Translations under genes and position numbers: made by a program
Source: Pyrinomonadaceae bacterium
Lineage (GTDB): Bacteria > Acidobacteriota > Blastocatellia > Pyrinomonadales > Pyrinomonadaceae
DNA: 5,436 bases
Reading direction: 5' to 3'
Assembly: GCA_025937955.1 (NCBI GenBank)
Contig: JAICQI010000439.1
Coordinates: forward strand, 1 to 5,436
Shown: positions 1 to 4,888 of the stretch, piece by piece
How the letters are laid out: each line of letters starts with the position of its first letter
Position numbering within the stretch: position 1 is the first letter of the stretch
Notes under the pieces: generated by a model
Databases searched by the model: none
What the model was told of the DNA's origin: nothing
The model's input: only the letters and a program-made list of their open reading frames with translations

Positions 1-116
1 AGCAGCTTCGCATCGCGCGGGTAGCCGAGTCGTTCAGCGATGCTTTTGGATTCTTGTGCCTGCGCGACAGTGAGTAATGTCAGGATGGAAAGCACGGTCG
101 CAAATAGTAGTTTCAT
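1..116 (-). CDS. Exported protein, N-terminal fragment; probable ChbG/HpnK (YdjC-like) carbohydrate deacetylase
   Basis: Only the first 38 complete codons are inside the window; the gene runs leftward past position 1. The ATG is at 116-114. Residues 1-20 (MKLLFATVLSILTLLTVAQA) form a classical signal peptide: a Lys-containing n-region, a Leu-rich core and an AQA cleavage site before Gln21. The mature protein starts with a sequence containing AERLGYPRDAKLL. By recall of the family, exported acidobacterial ChbG/HpnK deacetylases have an AERLGYP.DAKLL segment just before their metal-binding HADD motif, which here would lie outside the window. The product would be a periplasmic or secreted metal-dependent deacetylase of amino-sugar or related glycans. 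Export is seen in the sequence; the enzyme family is inferred from about 15 residues. It is transcribed divergently from the mutase gene at 190. Confidence 0.6.
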   Translation of the reverse strand, partial: MKLLFATVLSILTLLTVAQAQESKSIAERLGYPRDAKL

Positions 117-135
117 GGCGGTAGAATATCAGATC

Positions 136-165
136 TAATCCGTATTCATCCGTGTAAATCTGTGG
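136..165 (-). repeat. Short dispersed intergenic repeat, copy 1 (inverted orientation)
   Basis: Read on the minus strand this 30-base stretch begins GCCACAGATTTACACGGATG and ends in CGGATTA. It lines up base for base with the left part of the copy at 4892-4922 (GCCGCAGATTTACGC...), with differences mostly A/G transitions. It lies in the 73-base gap between the divergent genes ending at 116 and starting at 190. The opposite hairpin arm seen in copies 2 and 4 is not obvious here, so this may be a half element. The rest of the gap shows no convincing promoter or strong ribosome binding site for either gene. Confidence 0.6.
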
Positions 166-189
166 CACAATTAAGTCCAGCTTCCTGAG

Positions 190-1536
190 ATGAAACCACT
201 GAAAATCGGTATCACCGGTGTTCGGGGAATCGTCGGTGAGACTTTTACCCCTGAGCTCGCGGTCGAGTTTGCCGAAAGCTTCGGAACTTATCTTGACCGG
301 GGCCGGATTCTTGTTTGCCGCGACACGCGTCCGTCCGGTCCGATGATTCGTTCGGCGGTGCTGGCCGGACTACTTGCCGCTGGTTGTGAAGTCGTCGATC
401 TCGGCGTTTGTCCGACGCCGAGCATGCAACTGGCGGTTAAGTGGCTGAAGGCGGACGGCGGTATTGCGATCACTGCCGGGCACAATCCCTGGCAGTGGAA
501 CGCGTTGAAGTTTGTTCGCAGCGACGGCCTTTATCTGAATTCGACTCAGGGTGAAGAGCTGCTCGACATCTTTCACCAGGCCGAGTTTGCGAAGGCTGGT
601 TGGGACACGATCAAGCAGGGCGTCGAAACTGCCGATCCGATTTCAGAACACATTAAGATCCTGAACGAGAGTTTTGCTGCCGAAGCGATTAGTGCGAAAG
701 CACTGACGGTCGCGGTCGATTGCTGTAACGGTGCGTGTTCGTTTCTTAGTCCGAAGTGGTTGGAGCAGTTGGGATGCGAAGTGCTTGCGGTTAACGACAA
801 TCCCAACGCGCCTTTTCCGCACGCGCCGGAGCCGAAGCCCGAGACGATGGCCCAACTCTGTGCGGTCGTAAAAGCCGGCCGCGCCGCGATCGGTTTCGCT
901 CACGATGCGGACGGCGAACGACTGGGAATCGTCACCGACCTTGGTGAGCCACTCTCAGAAGAGATGACGCTCGCTATCGCTGCCGACATTCGTCTGCGAA
1001 AAAAGGCTGGCAAGGTCGTGACAAACGTTTCGACTTCGGGCGCGATTGACATCATCGCCGCGCGGCACGGCGGCAGCGTGGTGCGCACGCCGGTGGGCCA
1101 GGCTTACATCTCCGAAGGTTTGATCGAACACAAGGGTGTGCTCGGTGGTGAAGGGAGCGGCGGCATCACTGTGCCTGAGGTGCATCTGACGCACGACAGT
1201 GCGGCGGCGATCGGATTGATTCTCGAACACCTGGCCGAGACAGGCGAGCGCATATCCGAACTCGTGGCCCAACTACCGCGCCTGACAACACTGAAGCACA
1301 ACGTGGTCGTGGAGCCACATCGTTTGTATTCGGTGTTGCAGGAGTTTCGGGCGACGGTGGAGCAGGAAGGCCTGGAAGTCGATTCAACGGACGGAATCAA
1401 AGCAACGCTGCCCGGCGGCTGGGTTCACGTGCGCGCCTCTAACACGGAATCCATGATTCGCATCATCGTGGAAGCAGAGGAGAAGCCAGCAGCGCAAGAG
1501 CTACTCGATTGGACACGCGACCGAATTAGAAAATGA
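190..1536 (+). CDS. Alpha-D-phosphohexomutase paralogue with degenerate active site (GlmM/phosphomannomutase-like, possible pseudoenzyme)
   Basis: This 448-residue protein has the full four-domain length and fold motifs of the alpha-D-phosphohexomutases, enzymes that interconvert 1- and 6-phospho hexoses through a phosphoserine. It opens with the ITGVRG motif (residues 8-13) and has the CRDTRPSG loop (43-50). The catalytic loop reads TAGHNP (95-100), so the phosphorylated serine is Gly97 (codon GGG at 478-480). The metal loop is D239-A-D241-G-E243-R, where the usual third ligand is Asp. The sugar-binding loop GGEGSGG (319-325) is intact. The phosphate loop is RASNTES (415-421), where Pro usually follows NTE. 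Family membership is certain. Normal mutase activity is doubtful, because Ser to Gly removes the residue that carries the phosphate. It may be a regulatory or partner subunit for the intact paralogue 67 bases downstream, or an enzyme with altered chemistry. The ATG at 190 gives the expected N-terminus; the ribosome binding site is weak. Confidence 0.93.
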   Translation: MKPLKIGITGVRGIVGETFTPELAVEFAESFGTYLDRGRILVCRDTRPSGPMIRSAVLAGLLAAGCEVVDLGVCPTPSMQLAVKWLKADGGIAITAGHNPWQWNALKFVRSDGLYLNSTQGEELLDIFHQAEFAKAGWDTIKQGVETADPISEHIKILNESFAAEAISAKALTVAVDCCNGACSFLSPKWLEQLGCEVLAVNDNPNAPFPHAPEPKPETMAQLCAVVKAGRAAIGFAHDADGERLGIVTDLGEPLSEEMTLAIAADIRLRKKAGKVVTNVSTSGAIDIIAARHGGSVVRTPVGQAYISEGLIEHKGVLGGEGSGGITVPEVHLTHDSAAAIGLILEHLAETGERISELVAQLPRLTTLKHNVVVEPHRLYSVLQEFRATVEQEGLEVDSTDGIKATLPGGWVHVRASNTESMIRIIVEAEEKPAAQELLDWTRDRIRK

Positions 1537-1593
1537 GCCGCAGATTAACGCGGAAAAACGCAGCTCTGCATTTTAACTGCGAAAATCTGCGGC
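1537..1593 (+). repeat. Dispersed intergenic hairpin repeat, copy 2
   Basis: The element starts on the base after the stop codon of the first mutase gene and fills most of the 67-base gap to the second. Its ends are a perfect 10-base inverted repeat, GCCGCAGATT (1537-1546) and AATCTGCGGC (1584-1593). After a two-base mismatch the pairing continues for five more pairs (1549-1553 with 1577-1581, one of them G-U). The 3' end is followed by AATAAAAC and not by a T-run, so it is a poor intrinsic terminator and transcription probably continues into the next gene. It shares its core with the elements at 136, 2953 and 4892. Confidence 0.75.
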
Positions 1594-1603
1594 TAATAAA
1601 ACT

Positions 1604-2953
1604 ATGCGAGCGATACCCACTCTCAAGATCAGCATCTCAGGCGTGCGTGGCGTCGTGGGGCAGTCGCTCACTCCGAAACTGCTGACGCGTTTCGCGCAAG
1701 CATTCGGAACGCACACTGGACCAGGCACGATCGTCATCGGTCGCGATCCACGAACGTCGGGCGAGATGGTGAAGCACGCCGTCGTCGCCGGCATACTTTC
1801 AACCGGAAGCCGCGTGATCGATATCGGCGTTTGCCCGGTGCCGACAGTTCAGCTCCAGGTGCGACATCGCCGCGCGCAAGGCGGCATCGCGATCACCGCC
1901 AGTCACAATCCCGCCGAATGGAACGCGCTGAAGTTCATCGGTTCATCCGGTCTCTTTCTGGACGCCGCCCAGGCGCGCGAGCTGCTCGATATCTATCACC
2001 AGGGCGAGTACACAAAGGTCGGCGGCGCGGAGCTCAGGACCGTCGAAGTGATCGAGGGCGCAACCGATCTGCACATCAAGTCGATTCTCGATGTGCTTGG
2101 TCCACTGCCGCAAACTCACAAGCAACTGCGCGTCGTGCTCGATTCCTGTAACGGCGCCGGCTCACTCGTTGGTCCGAAGTTGATCGAAGCGCTGGGCGCC
2201 GAAGTAATTCCGATAAACGTCACACCCGACGGTTCGTTTCCACGCCCCGCAGAGCCACTCCCCGAGAACCTCGGCGATCTATGTCGAGCAGTCAGAGAGC
2301 ATCAGGCTGATGTCGGTTTCGCTCAGGACATGGATGCTGATCGGCTTGCAGTCGTCTCGAACGAAGGCGAAGCAATAGGCGAAGACAACACGCTCGTGCT
2401 CGCGATGCTCTACGTACTCAGTCACGAGAAAGGTGCGGTGGTCGCAAATCTGTCTACAACGTCAGCGGTTGAAGATGTAGCCAAGATATTTGGTTGCCCT
2501 GTGTTCCTGACGAAGATCGGTGAAGTGAACGTCACCGACGCGATGCAACAGCACAACGCAGTGATCGGCGGCGAGGGCAATGGCGGCGTGATCTATCCGC
2601 GTATCAACTTCGCGCGTGACAGTCTGGTGGGTATGGCACTGGTGCTGCACCTGCTCGCCGAGTCAGGCAAATCCGTTACCGAGTTACTCCAAACCGTGCC
2701 TCGCTATCACATCGTGAAAGACAAGATGACGTGTCCTTCGGATCGCATCTCGACGGTGCTCAGAATGGTGCGCGAGCAGTTCGCGGAGTTTCCGATGGAT
2801 ACGCGTGACGGCGTGAAAGTGATGACAAAAGACGGTTGGTTCCTGGTGCGTGGATCAAACACGGAGCCGATCATTCGCATCGTCGCTGAAGCTAAAAGCG
2901 AAGAGCGGGCAAGGGAAATCATCGATCGTGTTTATCGGGAAGTTAATTTTTAG
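1604..2953 (+). CDS. Phosphoglucosamine mutase / phosphomannomutase family protein (intact active site)
   Basis: This 449-residue alpha-D-phosphohexomutase would move phosphate between C6 and C1 of a hexose phosphate in the cytoplasm, supplying sugar-1-phosphates for nucleotide-sugar and envelope synthesis. All key motifs are canonical: ISGVRG (residues 11-16), GRDPRTSG (46-53), TASHNP with the phosphoserine Ser100 (98-103, codon AGT at 1901-1903), the metal loop D242-M-D244-A-D246-R, the sugar-binding loop GGEGNGG (322-328) and the phosphate loop RGSNTEP (416-422). The overall style resembles the archaeal-type GlmM group, but the choice between glucosamine, glucose and mannose substrates cannot be made from sequence, so no symbol is given. 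It aligns along its full length with the upstream protein, which points to a tandem duplication followed by divergence. The ATG at 1604 lies just past the repeat; no good Shine-Dalgarno is seen. Confidence 0.93.
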   Translation: MRAIPTLKISISGVRGVVGQSLTPKLLTRFAQAFGTHTGPGTIVIGRDPRTSGEMVKHAVVAGILSTGSRVIDIGVCPVPTVQLQVRHRRAQGGIAITASHNPAEWNALKFIGSSGLFLDAAQARELLDIYHQGEYTKVGGAELRTVEVIEGATDLHIKSILDVLGPLPQTHKQLRVVLDSCNGAGSLVGPKLIEALGAEVIPINVTPDGSFPRPAEPLPENLGDLCRAVREHQADVGFAQDMDADRLAVVSNEGEAIGEDNTLVLAMLYVLSHEKGAVVANLSTTSAVEDVAKIFGCPVFLTKIGEVNVTDAMQQHNAVIGGEGNGGVIYPRINFARDSLVGMALVLHLLAESGKSVTELLQTVPRYHIVKDKMTCPSDRISTVLRMVREQFAEFPMDTRDGVKVMTKDGWFLVRGSNTEPIIRIVAEAKSEERAREIIDRVYREVNF

Positions 2954-2983
2954 CCGCGGATGTCCGCGGATTGAGGACGGATT
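2953..2983 (+). repeat. Dispersed intergenic repeat, copy 3 (short, diverged)
   Basis: The copy begins on the last base of the TAG stop codon of the second mutase gene and reads GCCGCGGATGTCCGCGGATT, then GAGGACGGATTTTT. The spacing of the GCCGC-GAT, CGCGGAT and ACGGAT blocks follows the copies at 1537 and 4892. The segments 2954-2960 and 2963-2969 are complementary and can form a small GC-rich hairpin. A T-run follows at 2982-2986, but it is separated from the stem by about 12 bases, so a terminator role is possible and not well supported. It ends about 12 bases before the permease start codon. Confidence 0.5.
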
Positions 2984-2995
2984 TTTATTAGCGAG

Positions 2996-4324
2996 TTGAG
3001 AAGACAAATTGGCGTTCGTACGGCGGCGGCGCTGGTTGTTGGTGAAGTGATCGCGGTCGGAATTTTTTTGACGCCCGCGGGCATGGCGAAGGCGCTTGGC
3101 TCGCCGATGTGGCTGCTCCTCGTCTGGCTGGCGATGGGCGCGATGGCGCTCTGCGGCGCGCTCTGTTACGGCGAATTGTCTGCTCGATACCCCGAGGCCG
3201 GCGGCGGTTACGTTTACTTGCGCGAAGCATATGGACCAGCGGTAGGTTTCATGTACGGCTGGATGGCGTTTCTCGTAATGGATCCGGGCTTGACTGCCGC
3301 GCTCGCCGTGGGCCTCGCGACGTACGCCGGCTACGGTCTAAAGCTCTCGTCGTTAGGAATCAAGGTTCTCGCCGTTGCGACGATCATCGTGGTGGCTTTG
3401 ATCAATATCCGCGGCGTCAGATTAGGCGCGGGATTTATTCGCACCATGACGTTTATCAAGCTCGGCTTGCTAGCTTTTGTTTTTCTTTGGGGCGTTGGCT
3501 TTCAACTTGGTGACTGGTCCAACTTCACGCCGTTCGTCGAGCGGCGCGCAAACTCGGCTCCGCTTATCGGCGCGCTGGCGGGCGGAATGATTGGCGCGTT
3601 CTTTTCCTTTGCTGGTTGGTGGGACCTCGGCAAGCTTGCGGGCGAGGTAAAGAATCCCGCGCGGACCTTGCCAAGAGCACTCACTTACGGTGTGATAGTC
3701 GTCACGATCGTTTACGTCCTGACCAGCCTGGCATTTGTTTATCTCGTGCCGCTGGAGCAGGTCACATCCGGTGAGACTTTCGCGGCGCAGGCCGGCGAAG
3801 TTCTGTTTGGGCGCGCCGGTGGCTTGATCTTTTCGTCGATTGTCGTCGTCGCGGTGCTTGGCAGTTTGGCGGCCGTGGTGATGTCGGCGCCACGAGTTTA
3901 TTTCGCGATGGCGCGCGATGGAGTTTTTATTCCATCAGTCGCGGTGCTTCACAAGCGTTACGAAACTCCCGCGCGTGCGATCGCGCTCCAGGCGGTGCTG
4001 GCTTCAGTGCTCGTCGTGGCCGGCAGTTTCAACGAGATCGTCTCGTATTTTGTGTTCGTAGTCGTGGTGTTTATCGGACTCACGATCCTCGCGCTGTTCA
4101 AGTTTCGACGTGAAGACGCGAACGGCGTTCGCTACCTGACGCCGGGTTATCCAGTGACGCCGATCGCATTCCTGGTATTGATTGTTTTCATGCTCGTACT
4201 GCTTGCGGGTAGCAATCCAACGCAGGCGTTTCTCGGCGCGGCCGTGGTCGCGTTGGGCTTCCCGGTTTATCTATTTTTGTTTCGTAATAAGCGTTTAGTT
4301 GAAAGAGGAACAACAACTCAATGA
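2996..4324 (+). CDS. APC-superfamily amino-acid permease, 12 membrane segments
   Basis: This 442-residue inner-membrane transporter of the amino acid-polyamine-organocation superfamily probably takes up an amino acid by proton or cation symport, or exchanges one; the substrate is unknown. Hydrophobic segments lie near residues 8-28, 36-57, 82-107, 120-138, 150-170, 188-208, 228-250, 273-297, 326-344, 346-368, 386-404 and 409-428. Family signatures are VGIFLTPAGM in segment 1, GELSARYPEAGGGYVYLREAYGP (59-81) after segment 2, FFSFAGWWD (202-210) in segment 6, GEVKNPARTLPRAL (216-229) after it, and RVYFAMARDGVF (300-311). The usual GSG of segment 1 reads A20-V21-G22. The start is a TTG at 2996: the frame is open only back to 2975 and has no ATG or GTG there, while the first internal ATG (Met30) would delete segment 1. 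The stop overlaps the next gene by four bases. Confidence 0.9.
   Translation: MRRQIGVRTAAALVVGEVIAVGIFLTPAGMAKALGSPMWLLLVWLAMGAMALCGALCYGELSARYPEAGGGYVYLREAYGPAVGFMYGWMAFLVMDPGLTAALAVGLATYAGYGLKLSSLGIKVLAVATIIVVALINIRGVRLGAGFIRTMTFIKLGLLAFVFLWGVGFQLGDWSNFTPFVERRANSAPLIGALAGGMIGAFFSFAGWWDLGKLAGEVKNPARTLPRALTYGVIVVTIVYVLTSLAFVYLVPLEQVTSGETFAAQAGEVLFGRAGGLIFSSIVVVAVLGSLAAVVMSAPRVYFAMARDGVFIPSVAVLHKRYETPARAIALQAVLASVLVVAGSFNEIVSYFVFVVVVFIGLTILALFKFRREDANGVRYLTPGYPVTPIAFLVLIVFMLVLLAGSNPTQAFLGAAVVALGFPVYLFLFRNKRLVERGTTTQ
4303..4310 (+). promoter_or_regulatory. Ribosome binding site for the AhpD-like selenoprotein gene
   Basis: AAGAGGAA lies inside the last codons of the permease, with about 10 bases between it and the ATG at 4321. 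It is one of the few good Shine-Dalgarno matches in the window. Together with the ATGA overlap it supports translation coupled to the permease. Confidence 0.6.
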
Positions 4325-4887
4325 CGTGGATTAAAACGGTAGCTGTTGATGAGAGCGAAGAGGTGCGGAAGGCGGTTGAATCGCAGCGTGCGTTGTACCC
4401 GATCGAGTACGCCACGCCTGTTCATCCAACTGCTGACGGTGAGACGGCGGGGATCGTTGCGTCGCACAGTCTGATTCCGCAGGCGCTGTATCACGCCTTC
4501 GCGACGTTTGGATCTTTAATGTCGCCGGATCTGCCACTCAACAGACGACAGCATGAGATGATCACTACGGTGGTATCAGTCTCGAACCGTTGTCATTATT
4601 GAATCGAATCTCACGCAGAGTTTCTGCGTCGGGTAACGTTGGATCCTGAGTTGGTGGCTGCTCTCGAAGAGGACTACCGCACAGCGCCGATCTCTGAACA
4701 GGAGAGAGTGATGCTGGATTACGTAGTGCAAGTGACTCGCGATGCGACGCGCATCTCACCCGCCGATCACGAGCGACTGCGCTCAGTGGGTTTTGACGAC
4801 AAGGGAATTCTTCAAATCACGCTCATCGCATCGTGGTTCAACTATATCAATCGTGTAGCTGACGCGCTTGGCGTGGGAAGAGGATAA
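4321..4887 (+). CDS. AhpD-like / CMD-family peroxidase-related selenoprotein (UGA read as selenocysteine at residue 94)
   Basis: Read through the in-frame TGA at 4600-4602, this is one 188-residue protein ending at TAA 4885-4887. That length suits the 'uncharacterized peroxidase-related' branch of the AhpD/carboxymuconolactone decarboxylase fold, small helical proteins that reduce peroxides or disulfides through a CxxC pair. Around the TGA the sequence is RRQHEMITTVVSVSNRCHY, Sec, IESHAEFLRR. Glu79, Cys91, Sec94 and His98 have the same spacing as Glu118, Cys130, Cys133 and His137 of the Mycobacterium tuberculosis AhpD active site, so Sec replaces the second cysteine (CxxU). The frame stays open for 94 codons after the TGA and encodes the normal C-terminal half, ending in ITLIASWFNYINRVADALGVG. 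A candidate SECIS stem-loop follows the TGA. AhpD-like selenoproteins are known in bacteria. The alternative is a Cys-to-stop mutation or base error (TGC/TGT to TGA), which would not explain the hairpin. It starts with ATG overlapping the permease stop. Physiological substrate and electron donor are unknown. Confidence 0.85.
4600..4602 (+). other. In-frame TGA, probable selenocysteine codon
   Basis: The TGA follows the codons for Cys-His-Tyr and precedes Ile-Glu-Ser-His. In the Cys-containing relatives this position is the second cysteine of CxxCxxxH. No frame change is needed on either side: 4321 and 4887 are in the same frame. Confidence 0.83.
4608..4634 (+). promoter_or_regulatory. Candidate bacterial SECIS stem-loop
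   Basis: A perfect 7-pair stem, ACGCAGA (4613-4619) with TCTGCGT (4623-4629), closes a GTT loop (4620-4622). Below a C-C mismatch (4612/4630) four more pairs can form (4608-4611 with 4631-4634, including two G-U). Seventeen bases separate the TGA from the loop, and the first loop base is G. This fits the published general model of bacterial SECIS elements: a stem-loop inside the coding region, loop about 16-37 bases after UGA, with a G at the start of the loop. It would bind the SelB elongation factor. Folding was done by eye; the minimal loop could open to five bases. Confidence 0.75.
4877..4884 (+). promoter_or_regulatory. Possible ribosome binding site for the VWFA-related gene
   Basis: GAAGAGGA lies in the last sense codons of the selenoprotein gene and ends four bases before a TTG at 4889. 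It argues for that TTG as the start of the downstream gene, although the spacing is short and the bases also encode Gly-Arg-Gly. Confidence 0.4.
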
Positions 4888-4888
4888 T

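Noticed and set aside
117..189. Divergent promoter pair between the deacetylase-like gene and the first mutase gene
   Set aside because: A TTTACA hexamer and AT-rich stretches exist, but no -35/-10 pair with acceptable spacing could be supported, and much of the gap is repeat sequence.
1537..1593. Intrinsic terminator between the two mutase genes
   Set aside because: The hairpin is not followed by a T-run, and its sequence belongs to the dispersed repeat family found at the other gene junctions.
1831..2151. 106-residue plus-strand open frame inside the second mutase gene
   Set aside because: It is an out-of-frame Arg/Ser-rich shadow of a well-conserved enzyme.
2988..3230. 80-residue Arg/Pro-rich minus-strand open frame over the permease start
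   Set aside because: Its composition is typical of the antisense of GC-rich coding DNA, and the permease on the other strand has clear family motifs.
4321..4602. A complete 93-residue protein followed by a separate 82-residue gene starting at TTG 4639
   Set aside because: Both are in the same frame and together make one AhpD-like domain. The codons between the TGA and 4639 encode the conserved IESHAEFLRR segment, so the TTG is internal Leu107.
4600..4602. Pseudogene created by a nonsense mutation
   Set aside because: The TGA coincides with a catalytic Cys position, the downstream frame is undamaged, and a SECIS-like stem-loop follows. It is kept as the main alternative but judged less likely.
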